This document shows positions 15,856 to 25,170 of a DNA stretch of 64,000 bases, piece by piece; positions within the stretch are counted from its first letter, which is position 1, and every line of letters starts with the position of its first letter. The notes under the pieces were generated by a model. That model was not told the origin of the DNA and ran no database searches. It saw only the letters and a program-made list of their open reading frames with translations. Origin of the DNA: Desertivirga brevis (GTDB lineage: Bacteria > Bacteroidota > Bacteroidia > Sphingobacteriales > Sphingobacteriaceae); NCBI RefSeq assembly GCF_017355835.1, contig NZ_JAFEWF010000006.1:310001-374000 (forward strand), in the 5' to 3' direction. A program made the translations under genes and the position numbers.

Positions 15856-16485
15856 ATGTCTTACTTGCTCCTAAAAGATATACTTAATTACGTCGAAATC
15901 TTTGATGCAGATTTCGAAGGGGAAAAGAATTTGCCAAACTTTTCCAACTGGCTACACAAACAATTCCCCTTAAATGCTAAAGACACAGGGGAGGCAGTAA
16001 ATTGGGAGGGTAAGGCGGAGGGGAGAAGCGCCGAGAGTGCCATAAATACCTCATTGGTTCATCTGTTCCGATATGCAAAGATCTATAGTAAACTAGCTGT
16101 AGCTGATTCTCCTTTTGCAAGTATTGATGAGGTAGTATTTCTGCTTAATCTTCTACACAAAGGAAGTATGAGTAAACAGCAGCTAATAGATTTGAACATT
16201 CACGAAAAATCAACAGGAATTCAAATAATAAACAGGCTAATATCGAGGGGCTTTGTGAAGGAAGATGTGTCAGAATCAGATAAAAGAAGCCGTTCTTTAA
16301 CAATCACAGGCATTGGTAAAGATGCTTTGGATGCTAATATGGAAAAAGTGCGAAAAGCAAGTAGGATAGTCACCGGCAATTTAGATAATAACGAAAAGCT
16401 ACAATTAGTTCATTTGTTGCAGAAGCTTGAAAATTTCCACGAGAAAAAGCTCAGGGCAGGCAGGCCTGAAAATTTTGAACTTTAG
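15856..16485 (+). CDS. MarR-like winged-helix regulator
   Basis: Regulator of 209 aa. An N-terminal segment of about 75 residues precedes a MarR-type winged helix: VVFLLNLLHKGSMSKQQLID, recognition helix KSTGIQIINRLISRGFVKED, wing SESDKRSRSLTITGIG. The C-terminal helices (KLQLVHLLQKLENFHEKKL) would form the dimer interface. It is divergent from the phytoene/squalene synthase and idi genes, so control of isoprenoid or pigment synthesis is the natural inference. Confidence 0.83.
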   Translation: MSYLLLKDILNYVEIFDADFEGEKNLPNFSNWLHKQFPLNAKDTGEAVNWEGKAEGRSAESAINTSLVHLFRYAKIYSKLAVADSPFASIDEVVFLLNLLHKGSMSKQQLIDLNIHEKSTGIQIINRLISRGFVKEDVSESDKRSRSLTITGIGKDALDANMEKVRKASRIVTGNLDNNEKLQLVHLLQKLENFHEKKLRAGRPENFEL

Positions 16486-16503
16486 AACAGAAACCATCTC
16501 CTC

Positions 16504-17631
16504 TCAAACACCATTTGAAAATTCTCCCATTGCTCTTGCAGTGACAGATTCTAACCAATAGGAAGCCTTATCGATCGCCGAAGCTTGATCCTCCGCATAT
16601 TCAATTATAGAATAAACCCTAATTATCCCTGCAGCTTTATATTCTTCAACCCGGAGCTCATTCCTTCCGCAAACCACTATCAAGGGCTTGTTATGCTTTT
16701 TGCAGAGAGAGGAAATGCCAGAAATTACCTTACCATTTAAACTTTGATGATCTAGCTTCCCTTCTCCTGAAATTACAAGGTCAGCTCTTTGTATTTTTTC
16801 TTCTGCTCTCGAGTGTTCCAGTACAAGTTCGATTCCTGATCTTAATTTGGCTCCCAAAAAGGCTATAGCCCCACCTCCTAGTCCACCTGCTGCACCCGAC
16901 CCTTGTATTTTTTGAAGGTCTATTCCCTGATCTCTTTTTATAATTCCGGCAACATGAGCAAGACCTTCATCCAGCTCCCTGACCATTATAGCATTTGCTC
17001 CCTTTTGAGGCCCGAACACGTATGCTGCCCCGTTTACTCCATGAAAGATATTGGTAACATCACATGCTACCTCAATTTTTAAAGTGCTTAAGTCAATCGC
17101 GTTGCTGCTATCAATACTTTCAATTCTGCCCAGATTTTGTCCAATAGGCATTAGCCCTTTGCCGCTATTGTCATAGAATCTAAAACCAAGCGCTGCAGCC
17201 ATCCCCATTCCTGCATCATTTGTCGCACTTCCTCCAATACCTAATGTGATCCTCCGGGCTCCTTTTTGTATTGCATCTTTAATAAGTTCACCTGTACCAT
17301 AAGAACTTGTAAGGGCAGGGTTCCGCTCTCCGGAATTCAGTAGTAAGAGGCCTGATGCTTTAGCCATCTCGATAAAAGCCGAATTATCGCCGGAAATCAG
17401 GTAGCTGGTGTCAACAGGTCGAAATAAAGGATCCAATACTGTAAGATTTCTGATTTCGAGAGAAGCATTTTGTGTTAATGCCTCAAGTAGCCCATCACCT
17501 CCGTCCGATAATGGTAGCTGCACAACCTCTGTAGTCTTTGAGTTCGAGCTAATTGCTGTTTTAATTGCTTCGCATGCTTCAATAGAAGTGAGAGATCCTT
17601 TAAATTTATCGGGTGCGACTATGATTTTCAT
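16504..17631 (-). CDS. Glycerate kinase
   Basis: Glycerate kinase of the GarK/GlxK family, 375 aa, phosphorylating D-glycerate with ATP. The N-terminus MKIIVAPDKFKGSLTSIEAC is diagnostic, as are LPLSDGGDGLLEAL, GIGGSATNDAGMGMAAALG (about 131-149), GSGAAGGLGGGAIAF and SGEGKLDHQS. It stands alone; no glyoxylate or serine-cycle genes are next to it. It ends 19 bp from the end of the convergent MarR-like gene. Confidence 0.95.
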   Translation of the reverse strand: MKIIVAPDKFKGSLTSIEACEAIKTAISSNSKTTEVVQLPLSDGGDGLLEALTQNASLEIRNLTVLDPLFRPVDTSYLISGDNSAFIEMAKASGLLLLNSGERNPALTSSYGTGELIKDAIQKGARRITLGIGGSATNDAGMGMAAALGFRFYDNSGKGLMPIGQNLGRIESIDSSNAIDLSTLKIEVACDVTNIFHGVNGAAYVFGPQKGANAIMVRELDEGLAHVAGIIKRDQGIDLQKIQGSGAAGGLGGGAIAFLGAKLRSGIELVLEHSRAEEKIQRADLVISGEGKLDHQSLNGKVISGISSLCKKHNKPLIVVCGRNELRVEEYKAAGIIRVYSIIEYAEDQASAIDKASYWLESVTARAMGEFSNGV

Positions 17632-17795
17632 TTGATCTCCTGATCTTAGATGTAAATTTGCTCAATTTCTAATTTTTAAGCCTTATTGCTATTCAATTTT
17701 TTTTGAAATTGTGATAATTTCCCAATTTTTTCGCGTTAGCCTTTACATAAGACCCAAAATGATCGTATTTTAACTGCGTTTTTAAGATAGCGTTA

Positions 17796-18539
17796 ATGCC
17801 GGAGAAAGAAGTTAAGCCAGAATTATATGTGATTGGTGCTGGGCCAGGTGATCCTGAGTTGATTACTTTGAAAGCCTACAAAGTTTTACAGAGAACAAAA
17901 GTTATTCTTTATGATAATCTTGCAAATAAGGAGTTATTGGACCTCGCTCCGGCAGGTTGTGAATTGATTTACGTTGGAAAACACCCATATGGCGAATACA
18001 CCCCGCAGGAACGTATTCATGAGTTAATTAAAGAGAAAGCATTGGAGAAGGGATTGGTGGTGCGGTTGAAAGGTGGGGATCCCTTTATCTTTGGGAGAGG
18101 TTTTGAAGAAATGCAATACGCACGGGAGCATGGCATTGAAGCTTTCTTCATTCCTGGTATCACCAGCATGCAGGCTTCAGGCTTTGAAGATATTCCGCTT
18201 ACTCACCGTACTGTAAGCGAGGGTATATGGGTGGTTACGGGAACTAAAAAGGATGGATCTCTATCTAATGACCTTCGATTGGCTATGCAAAGCAACTCGA
18301 CGGTAGTGATCTACATGGGGATGAAAAAGATAGCAGAGATTGCAGCTACCTATGTGAGTGAAGGAATGGGCGAAACTCCTGCTGCAATTATTCAGCATGC
18401 TACCCTAAGCAAACAGAAATCAGCTAAAGGAAAGGTCAAAGATCTCGAAAAAATGGCTCAGGAGAACGGCCTTACTCACCCGGCTATAATCATAATAGGT
18501 GAAGTTGCAGGCCTTCAGAAAATTCCTTTACAACAATAA
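17796..18539 (+). CDS. cobA: Uroporphyrinogen-III C-methyltransferase
   Basis: SAM-dependent methyltransferase of 247 aa making precorrin-2 from uroporphyrinogen III, for siroheme or cobalamin. The family segments VIGAGPGDPELITLKAYKVL (about 12-31), VRLKGGDPFIFGRGFEE and ITSMQA are intact. It is a stand-alone SUMT with no CysG fusion. No cobalamin riboswitch or sulfite/nitrite reductase gene is seen beside it. Confidence 0.94.
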   Translation: MPEKEVKPELYVIGAGPGDPELITLKAYKVLQRTKVILYDNLANKELLDLAPAGCELIYVGKHPYGEYTPQERIHELIKEKALEKGLVVRLKGGDPFIFGRGFEEMQYAREHGIEAFFIPGITSMQASGFEDIPLTHRTVSEGIWVVTGTKKDGSLSNDLRLAMQSNSTVVIYMGMKKIAEIAATYVSEGMGETPAAIIQHATLSKQKSAKGKVKDLEKMAQENGLTHPAIIIIGEVAGLQKIPLQQ

Positions 18540-18703
18540 TGTATGGTCTGGCTGATTTTTGGAAGTATTATTTGAGATTCTTCCATAAAAAAAATTATCT
18601 TGTGCTTTCTTGTAAGGCTCTCAAAATACCTCCGGGAACTAACCACTGGGTGACTCAGTATCAGGGCATATAATAGTCCTTAACCAAAGAAACAGAAGCG
18701 AGC

Positions 18704-19966
18704 ATGGATTACAAGTCCTTAAAAATTGTTGTTTTATATCTGGTAGCGGCTCTGGCCTGGATTATTTTGTCTGACCAGGTCTTGAAGCTTGCCGCTGCGG
18801 GAATGACGAGCGGTGAGCTATCGTTCTGGCAAAGTGTTAAAGGGGTAGGATTCGTATTGTTTACAGCCTTTATTCTATATTCCCTTGTAAAGAAGAATAA
18901 CGAAAACTTAGCTACTTCTGAACGTCAATACCGGGAACTCTTCACCGGTAACCCCAGTCCCATGTGGATATATAATCTTAGTAATTATCGCTTTGTCGAA
19001 GTGAACCAGTCCGCAATTGAGAAGTATGGATACAGCCGGGACGAATTCCTTAAAATGACAGTGTTAGATATTCGGCCAGAAAAGGACCGGGCTGCGGTAA
19101 TAGAATTTATAAAAAAGATTCAAAACCGCCAGGGTAATTCAGGATACTGGACTCATCGTAAAAGATCAGGGGAGGAGCTTTCAGCTTCTATCAAGTCATT
19201 TCCCGTTACCTTCAATGGTCAGGAATGTGCTATGGTTCTGGCTATAGATATCACGGAAAGGATTAATCAACAAAGACAATTAGAAGAATCTTATCGTAAA
19301 GAAATAGAACTTAATGAAGCACTTGCCACGCATATAGATTTAATCAAGCAGTCTAATGAGGAGAAACGCAGGATGGGGGAGATCATCGAAAAGATTAATA
19401 ATTTCGTGATCATTGCCGAAATTAATGGCGACATCCGCTGGGCAAATAAGGCATTTCTTCAGTTCTCCCAGTATACTATGTCAGAAATAATGGGAAAATC
19501 TGCACAAAGTGTTCTTATAAGTGCCGGCAATCAGGTTGACGCAGTTGCAAGTCTTCTATCCGCATTAAATAATCAACAATTTTTTTCTGCCGAGATATGC
19601 GGTAAAACAAAGGCGGGCGAAGAATATTGGGTACAAACGGATATCTCTCCTATTTATGACGAAGAAGGTAAATTGGACTGCTATATCGCCGTTCAAACCT
19701 TAATTACCGAAAGGAAACAGCGAGAGGAAAAGATACAACAGCAAAACAAAACCCTAAGACAGCTGGCCTGGGTAAGTTCCCATGAACTCAGAAAACCCGT
19801 ATCTTCTATTATCAGTCTGATTAATATCTTAAAAGATACCGAGGACGGCCCTGAGAAATTAGAGTGTATGCGTTTACTTGAAGATTGCGCTAACGAGCTT
19901 GATAACCTTGTAAAAGATATTACGAAAAAAGTAAATGTAGCCGAAGGAGAACAACCCTTAGTTTAA
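18704..19966 (+). CDS. Membrane PAS-PAS sensor with HisKA domain but no ATPase domain
   Basis: Sensor protein of 420 aa. Two membrane helices (about 8-28 and 47-66) are followed by a PAS domain (YRELFTGNPSPMWIYNLSNY, then DITERI), a second PAS domain from about residue 225 (FVIIAEINGDIRWANKAFL), and a HisKA-type helix pair with the H-box WVSSHELRKPVSSI. The protein then stops after about 50 residues, so the HATPase_c catalytic domain is absent. No frame downstream supplies it, because the convergent glycosyltransferase gene overlaps the stop by 9 bp. It may act as a phosphorelay or hetero-dimer partner, or signal without phosphorylation. Confidence 0.85.
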   Translation: MDYKSLKIVVLYLVAALAWIILSDQVLKLAAAGMTSGELSFWQSVKGVGFVLFTAFILYSLVKKNNENLATSERQYRELFTGNPSPMWIYNLSNYRFVEVNQSAIEKYGYSRDEFLKMTVLDIRPEKDRAAVIEFIKKIQNRQGNSGYWTHRKRSGEELSASIKSFPVTFNGQECAMVLAIDITERINQQRQLEESYRKEIELNEALATHIDLIKQSNEEKRRMGEIIEKINNFVIIAEINGDIRWANKAFLQFSQYTMSEIMGKSAQSVLISAGNQVDAVASLLSALNNQQFFSAEICGKTKAGEEYWVQTDISPIYDEEGKLDCYIAVQTLITERKQREEKIQQQNKTLRQLAWVSSHELRKPVSSIISLINILKDTEDGPEKLECMRLLEDCANELDNLVKDITKKVNVAEGEQPLV

Positions 19967-20992
19967 TTTTTTCATATTTAACTCGCTAAATTTCTTATTC
20001 TTGGCAGCAAAGTATTCCCATACGATGCTCCCTTGATATAATCCTGAAGGATTGAATTTCTTATAGTTTATGCCCTTTGTTTTGCGAAGGTTCTTTCTAA
20101 GACCTTTAAAAAAAGCTACATGAGCTTTATTGATTGCACCCGCCTGTTTGAATTTTCCCTCTGTTATAAATTTCAACAGAGAAATAAAGTCGAGCCAGAA
20201 ACGAATGAACAGGGTAAAAAACCTCTTTTCTGGAGGAAGGTTCTTTAACAACATGAACAGATTATTCCTGAAGTTCAAATAGGTTTTGAAAGGATTCTCA
20301 GCTTGTAAAGTTCCTCCGCCAACATGGTAAACTACAGATTTAGGGCAATATAATATCTTATATCCTTTGATCTTTAGTCGCCAGCATAGGTCAATTTCCT
20401 CCATATGTGCAAAGAAGTCGCCATCTAGACCACCAACCTCGATCCATGCCGAGCGACGAATAAAAAAAGCAGCACCGCTTGCCCAGAATATCTCCGACGA
20501 TTGGTCGTACTGTCCATCGTCATCTTCAAGAGTATCAAAAATGCGGCCTCTGCAGAATGGGTAACCATATTTATCAATGAAACCGCCTGCGGCTCCGGCA
20601 TACTCAAGTTCAGCTTTGTTTTTGAACCCCCTAAGTTTAGGTTGTGCTGCCGCCACAGTCTTGTCCTCTTCCATTACTGCTATAACAGGTTCAATCCAGT
20701 CAGGCTCCACTTCAACATCCGAATTGAGGAGAACAAAATATTCAGCCTCTACATCTTTTAAGGCTTCATTATATCCTGCTGCAAATCCATAGTTCTCTTG
20801 ATTCTGTATGATTTTTACAGAAGGGAAATGGGCTTGAAGAAATGTTATAGAATCATCTGTGGAAGCGTTATCTGCTACTATGATCTCTGTAGAAGGATAG
20901 CTTGTTTTAAGCACCGAAGGCAGGAATTGCTCTAAATACTTTCTGCCATTCCAATTTAATATAACAACAGCTACTTTAGGTAATAAACTCAT
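19958..20992 (-). CDS. Glycosyltransferase family 2
   Basis: GT2 glycosyltransferase of 344 aa (GT-A fold). The N-terminus VAVVILNWNGRKYLEQFLPS and IIVADNASTDDS are classic nucleotide-sugar-binding segments. The metal-binding region is LLNSDVEVEPDW near 98-109, and EIDLCWRLKIKGYKILYCP the acceptor side. It resembles rhamnosyl- and related transferases. Its start overlaps the stop of the upstream acyltransferase gene by 4 bp (20989-20992), so the two are translationally coupled and probably modify the same envelope glycolipid. The acceptor is unknown. Confidence 0.9.
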   Translation of the reverse strand: MSLLPKVAVVILNWNGRKYLEQFLPSVLKTSYPSTEIIVADNASTDDSITFLQAHFPSVKIIQNQENYGFAAGYNEALKDVEAEYFVLLNSDVEVEPDWIEPVIAVMEEDKTVAAAQPKLRGFKNKAELEYAGAAGGFIDKYGYPFCRGRIFDTLEDDDGQYDQSSEIFWASGAAFFIRRSAWIEVGGLDGDFFAHMEEIDLCWRLKIKGYKILYCPKSVVYHVGGGTLQAENPFKTYLNFRNNLFMLLKNLPPEKRFFTLFIRFWLDFISLLKFITEGKFKQAGAINKAHVAFFKGLRKNLRKTKGINYKKFNPSGLYQGSIVWEYFAAKNKKFSELNMKKLN

Positions 20993-21867
20993 TTTAGATC
21001 TTCGGGCTTAAATTTCCAGCGTCTATGCGACCACAGCCATAACTCTGGCTTTGCTTTTATATAGCTTTCCAGTTTTTGAGTATGAGTGATGGTTATCTCA
21101 TGATCAGCGGTTTGTTTGGGATCTTCGAAAAGGGTGGTGAAGGTGGCTTGGTAATAACCCCTTCTTACTCGGTCTATCTGGCAAAATATTACAGGATTTC
21201 CGGTTACTTTTGCGATCTTTTCTACTCCGAGAAAAACTGCGGTGTCTTGGTTAAGGAATTTAGTGAAGAACTGCGACTCATCTTTTGTTGGAGTTTGGTC
21301 ACTCACAAAAACGGCAACGAAGGTCTTGTTCTTATGTTCTACAATTTTCCTCAATGTGAGCTTCATTGGAACCATCGTGGTGCCAAAACGGCTTCTCATT
21401 GCATTCATAAACTCCCCAAACTTCACATTCTGTAGTGGTTTATAAATTACAAGAACATCATTTGAAAAACTGGCTTTAACGGATAAATTTCCCCATTCCC
21501 AATTACCGTAATGCCCTCCGGTTAATAATACAGATCTCCCTTGCTGAAGGAACTGATTCACCACCTCTGGATTTACAAACTTAAACCTCCTGGAAATTTC
21601 CCGGCGAGTCATCGTCAGCATCTTGAAAGATTCCAGGATATTGTCACAAAGGAATTTGAAGTATTTCTTTTCAATCTGTCTCAGCTCTTCCTCCGATTTT
21701 TTAGGAAAAGAGTTTCTAAGGTTGGGCATAACTACGTGACGCCGGTACTTAATAACGTAATAGAGGATGTAATAACAAAAGTCGGACAGCAGATAAAGAA
21801 CAGGGAAGGGGAGCAGTGCAAGCAGGTATAAAGAAAATTTAGTAAGACCCCAAAGAACCTTCTTCAT
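20989..21867 (-). CDS. LpxL/HtrB-family lipid A acyltransferase-like protein
   Basis: Lysophospholipid acyltransferase of 292 aa in the LpxL/HtrB family. An N-terminal membrane segment (about 12-38) is followed by the catalytic H-x4-E in GGHYGNWEWG (His119, Glu124). Later segments FVAVFVSDQTP and LESYIKAKPELWLWSHRRWK are conserved near the C-terminus. These enzymes add secondary acyl chains to lipid A at the inner membrane. It could also acylate another lipid such as a Bacteroidota aminolipid. It is coupled to the GT2 gene by a 4-bp overlap. Confidence 0.88.
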   Translation of the reverse strand: MKKVLWGLTKFSLYLLALLPFPVLYLLSDFCYYILYYVIKYRRHVVMPNLRNSFPKKSEEELRQIEKKYFKFLCDNILESFKMLTMTRREISRRFKFVNPEVVNQFLQQGRSVLLTGGHYGNWEWGNLSVKASFSNDVLVIYKPLQNVKFGEFMNAMRSRFGTTMVPMKLTLRKIVEHKNKTFVAVFVSDQTPTKDESQFFTKFLNQDTAVFLGVEKIAKVTGNPVIFCQIDRVRRGYYQATFTTLFEDPKQTADHEITITHTQKLESYIKAKPELWLWSHRRWKFKPEDLK

Positions 21868-21921
21868 CTGTAAGTTTTATGATTAATTTCGGCGAATCGG
21901 ACTACAAACATAGTACATAGA

Positions 21922-22530
21922 ATGAATAAAGGCGCAATCTTTCCGTTATTTTACTTACCGCCCATCGAATTTTTTACGAAGCTCCAGTCAACCCAGGGAC
22001 AACTTCTTCTCGAAAAAGAGGAGCATTTTCCAAAGCAGACGTACAGGAACAGGGCTTCAATTTGTTCTTCAAACGGAAAACTTGATCTGGTTGTGCCGGT
22101 GATCAAAGGATCAAAGAATCAAACTAAAGCTAAAGACGTTAGGATAAGCTACGATTTTAACTGGCAGCGGTTACACTGGCTTAGCATACAGGCTTCTTAT
22201 CGTAATTCGGCGTTTTTTGAGTACTATGAAGATGAATTAGCTCCTTTTTATCATACCAGAACCGAATTTCTGTTCGACTATAACGATGGCTTACTAAAGG
22301 TAATAATGAAAGCCCTAAGGCTGAAGATAACTTTTGATTACACCGAAAACTACCAAGGGACGTATCCTGAATTTATAGATTATCGCAATTCTATTCATCC
22401 AAAGTTGGTTTCAGATTATGAAAGTAAGGCTTATTATCAGGTGTTTGAAGATAAGAACGGCTTTATTCCCAACCTAAGTATTCTAGATTTGTTATGTAGC
22501 AAAGGCCCGCAAAGTTTACAGTTTTTATAG
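21922..22530 (+). CDS. WbqC-like family protein
   Basis: Protein of 202 aa of the WbqC family. Typical segments are the N-terminal FPLFYLPPIEFF, then FPKQTYRNRASICSSNGKL, LVVPVIKG, and WQRLHWLSIQASYRNSAFFEYYEDEL. WbqC-like proteins are found in O-antigen clusters and are proposed to work on amino-sugar or aminotransferase steps, but the reaction is not established. It is divergent from the GT2/acyltransferase pair (54 bp) and only 5 bp before corA. Confidence 0.85.
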   Translation: MNKGAIFPLFYLPPIEFFTKLQSTQGQLLLEKEEHFPKQTYRNRASICSSNGKLDLVVPVIKGSKNQTKAKDVRISYDFNWQRLHWLSIQASYRNSAFFEYYEDELAPFYHTRTEFLFDYNDGLLKVIMKALRLKITFDYTENYQGTYPEFIDYRNSIHPKLVSDYESKAYYQVFEDKNGFIPNLSILDLLCSKGPQSLQFL

Positions 22531-22535
22531 CTAGG

Positions 22536-23657
22536 ATGTCTGGAAAATTTAGAAGAATAATAGGACGAAAAAAAAAGGCGCTACCACCCCCGGGTACTAG
22601 TCCTGGTGTTTTTCATGTAACAGAGGATGCATTAATACCCCGCATTACCATCTATTCATTTTCACAGTCAACCTATGGTGAGACCAATGCTGCTGGATTC
22701 GAGGAGCTGAAAGAGTTCCTTCATGAACATTCAAAAGAAAACCATTGGATTGATATTCAGGGATTGGGCGATAATAATTTACTTACTTCTCTCAAAGATC
22801 ATTTTTCTATCAGTGCCCTGGTAATGGAAGATATTGTCCATACCCGTCAACGGCCAAAGCTCGAAGAGTATGAGGATTATGTCTTTGCTATTAGCCGCAT
22901 GATCTGCTTGGCAAAAGAGGGTGGGATAGAGAATGAGCAGGTCTCTTTTATCCTTACCAAAAATATTCTGTTCACCTTTCAGGAGAATTACGACGATTGC
23001 CTCGACCCCGTAAGGAAGAGATTAAGAGAAGGAAAGGGAAGTAGCAGGGCTGCCGGACCGTCGTATTTGATGTATGCCCTGATGGATCTGATCATTGACA
23101 ATTATTTTTACATTCTAAATAAGATGGGTGATGAGCTGGATTCTTTAGAGGACCGGCTTTATGCAAAGCAGGATAAATCCATAACGGTAGAAGCCCAGCA
23201 AATAAAACGGGCCCTGATAACAATAAGAAGAGCTGCATGGCCAGAGCGGGATAAGGTAAATGATATGATACGTAGCCAGTCGCCCTTAATTACCAAGAAC
23301 ACCCGCTTCTTTCTAAAAGACCTCTACGATCATTCTATTCAGGTAATCGATCTCGTCGAAAGTTATAAGGAGCTAAGCACAAGTTTGATTGATATGTACC
23401 TATCATTCGTAAGTAACCGTACTAATGAGGTGATGCGGCTATTAACAGTAATTTCATCTGTATTTATCCCATTAACTTTCATCGCTGGTGTTTACGGTAT
23501 GAATTTTGCCCGGGAAGATCCTGAAACCGGGAAGGTATTAGATAAAAATATGCCCGAGCTTTATTCAGAGCATGGGTACCTTTACACCATACTTGTAATG
23601 GTTATCATTGCGCTATTACAACTATTTTACTTCTGGCGTAAAGGATGGTTGAAATAG
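22536..23657 (+). CDS. corA: Magnesium/cobalt transporter CorA
   Basis: CorA-type divalent cation channel of 373 aa. A large cytoplasmic domain with coiled-coil segments (for example LDSLEDRLYAKQDKSITVEA) leads to two C-terminal membrane helices. The signature GMNF follows the first (FIAGVYGMNFAREDPETG, near 325-340), and the last helix is YTILVMVIIALLQLFYFW with a basic tail. It forms pentamers in the inner membrane. It lies 5 bp after the WbqC-like gene and 80 bp before mgtE. Confidence 0.96.
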   Translation: MSGKFRRIIGRKKKALPPPGTSPGVFHVTEDALIPRITIYSFSQSTYGETNAAGFEELKEFLHEHSKENHWIDIQGLGDNNLLTSLKDHFSISALVMEDIVHTRQRPKLEEYEDYVFAISRMICLAKEGGIENEQVSFILTKNILFTFQENYDDCLDPVRKRLREGKGSSRAAGPSYLMYALMDLIIDNYFYILNKMGDELDSLEDRLYAKQDKSITVEAQQIKRALITIRRAAWPERDKVNDMIRSQSPLITKNTRFFLKDLYDHSIQVIDLVESYKELSTSLIDMYLSFVSNRTNEVMRLLTVISSVFIPLTFIAGVYGMNFAREDPETGKVLDKNMPELYSEHGYLYTILVMVIIALLQLFYFWRKGWLK

Positions 23658-23723
23658 ACCGTTAAACTAATGTGAAATTTTAGTTTTCTTGATGTAGGAG
23701 GCCGCTTAAAGGCTCCATTTTAT

Positions 23724-23731
23724 TATTTTAG
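23724..23731 (+). promoter_or_regulatory. Possible -7 element immediately before mgtE
   Basis: TATTTTAG is one base from the TAnnTTTG consensus and lies 6 bases before the mgtE ATG. If used, the mRNA would be nearly leaderless. No -33 TTTG is at the right distance, so this is tentative. Confidence 0.35.
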
Positions 23732-23737
23732 CAGGCG

Positions 23738-25087
23738 ATGCAGTCTTTCGAACTTGATAAATCAGATATTCTTAAAATAAAACAAGCGCTTGAGGGCAAT
23801 GAAGAGACCCTGAAGACCTTGTTATCGGAATATCATGCTTCGGAAATTGCTATTCTCTTTGAAAGTCTTAGTCAGGAAGAACGAGAGCATATTATCAATA
23901 TTTTGCCTTCTGAAATTGCATCAGAAGTCATTTCAGAGATGGATTATGAGATCCACCCCGAAAAGATCCTCGAAAATCTGGACCCCGAGAAGCGTTCAGA
24001 GATCATGGAGGAGCTGGACTACGATGATGCTACAGATATTATCAGTCAGCTGCCCCAGGAACAGCAGGATAAGATCCTGGAAGGTCTTGATGCAGAAGAC
24101 GCTTCACACATACGTAACCTTCTGAATTATCCCGAAGATACTGCAGGAGGGTTGATGAACACCCAGGTGCTCAAGGTAAACAGCAGTCTTACCAAGAAAG
24201 AAGCACTTGACGAGATCATCCGGTTATCTGAGGAAATGGAAGAGTTCTATACCATTAATGTGGTTGACAATAGTAACAAGCTGGTTGGTATAGTTTCGCT
24301 GAAGGATATTATTAAATCCCGTTACACGGTTCACATAAGGGAGCTGGTGAATGACGACTTTGTATTCGTAAGAGCAGACACTGACCAGGAAGAAGTAGCA
24401 AAACTGCTATCGCAATATAATCTTACCAGTATCCCTGTTGTAGATGATAATATGCATCTTTTGGGTAGGATCACTTTCGATGATGTAATTGACGTATTAC
24501 AGGAAGAAAATACCGAAGACATCCTGAAAATTTCCGGGGTATCGGAAGATGAAGAACTAAGTGGTAATTGGAAGGAAGCGGTGAAAAGTCGCTTACCCTG
24601 GCTGGTTCTTAACCTGGGAACAGCATTCCTGGCCTCCTCGGTCATCCGCCATTTTGAGCCAACTATTTCTAAGATCGTAATTCTTTCCGGTTATATGACT
24701 ATGATTGCCGGTATGGGAGGAAATGCGGCCACTCAGGCACTTGCAGTAACAGTAAGACGGATCTCCTTAAATGACCTTACCGATAAGCAAGCCTATCAGA
24801 CAGTTATTAAAGAGTTAACAGTTGGATTCATTAATGGCGCTGTTAACGGTTTTATTGTATTCCTCTTTGCTTTGTTCTATGATGCTAAGCCAATGCTTGG
24901 TTTGGTGATCTTCCTTGCTATGACCGGAAACCTGCTTATAGCTGGAATAACAGGAGCTTCCATCCCCTTATTCCTGAAGAGAGTAGGAATTGATCCTGCA
25001 ATAGCTTCGTCTATTATCATTACTACTTTTACCGACGTATTTGGCTTCCTGCTGTTACTTGGTCTCGCAAGTAAACTCTTGCTCTGA
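23738..25087 (+). CDS. mgtE: Magnesium transporter MgtE
   Basis: MgtE-type Mg2+ channel of 449 aa. The order is an N-terminal superhelical domain (about 1-125) rich in acidic residues, two CBS domains (TAGGLMNTQVLKVNSSLTKK and LVNDDFVFVRADTDQEEVAK start them), then a five-helix membrane domain from about residue 285. The membrane part has GMGGNAATQALAVTVRR, the conserved pore region. CBS and N domains gate the channel in response to cytoplasmic Mg2+. It follows corA, a structurally unrelated Mg2+ transporter. No M-box riboswitch fits in the 80-bp gap. Confidence 0.96.
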   Translation: MQSFELDKSDILKIKQALEGNEETLKTLLSEYHASEIAILFESLSQEEREHIINILPSEIASEVISEMDYEIHPEKILENLDPEKRSEIMEELDYDDATDIISQLPQEQQDKILEGLDAEDASHIRNLLNYPEDTAGGLMNTQVLKVNSSLTKKEALDEIIRLSEEMEEFYTINVVDNSNKLVGIVSLKDIIKSRYTVHIRELVNDDFVFVRADTDQEEVAKLLSQYNLTSIPVVDDNMHLLGRITFDDVIDVLQEENTEDILKISGVSEDEELSGNWKEAVKSRLPWLVLNLGTAFLASSVIRHFEPTISKIVILSGYMTMIAGMGGNAATQALAVTVRRISLNDLTDKQAYQTVIKELTVGFINGAVNGFIVFLFALFYDAKPMLGLVIFLAMTGNLLIAGITGASIPLFLKRVGIDPAIASSIIITTFTDVFGFLLLLGLASKLLL

Positions 25088-25140
25088 ATTTTCCCCTTTA
25101 ACCTTTTACCTTCAACCTTTCCGCCTTTCACCTTTTCTAC
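25088..25140 (+). repeat. Degenerate pyrimidine repeat upstream of bioB
   Basis: About six imperfect copies of a 7-9-base unit of the form ACCTTTT/ACCTTTC run head to tail up to the bioB promoter. Similar units occur at 41760-41828. Confidence 0.6.
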
Positions 25141-25148
25141 TAACTTTG
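25141..25148 (+). promoter_or_regulatory. -7 element of the bioB promoter
   Basis: TAACTTTG is a perfect TAnnTTTG. It lies 22 bases upstream of the bioB ATG, giving a short leader. Confidence 0.6.
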
Positions 25149-25170
25149 CAGCTCTTACAATATAAATGTT

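Noticed and set aside
23658..23737. M-box riboswitch before mgtE
   Set aside because: The 80-bp gap is too short and shows no M-box structure.
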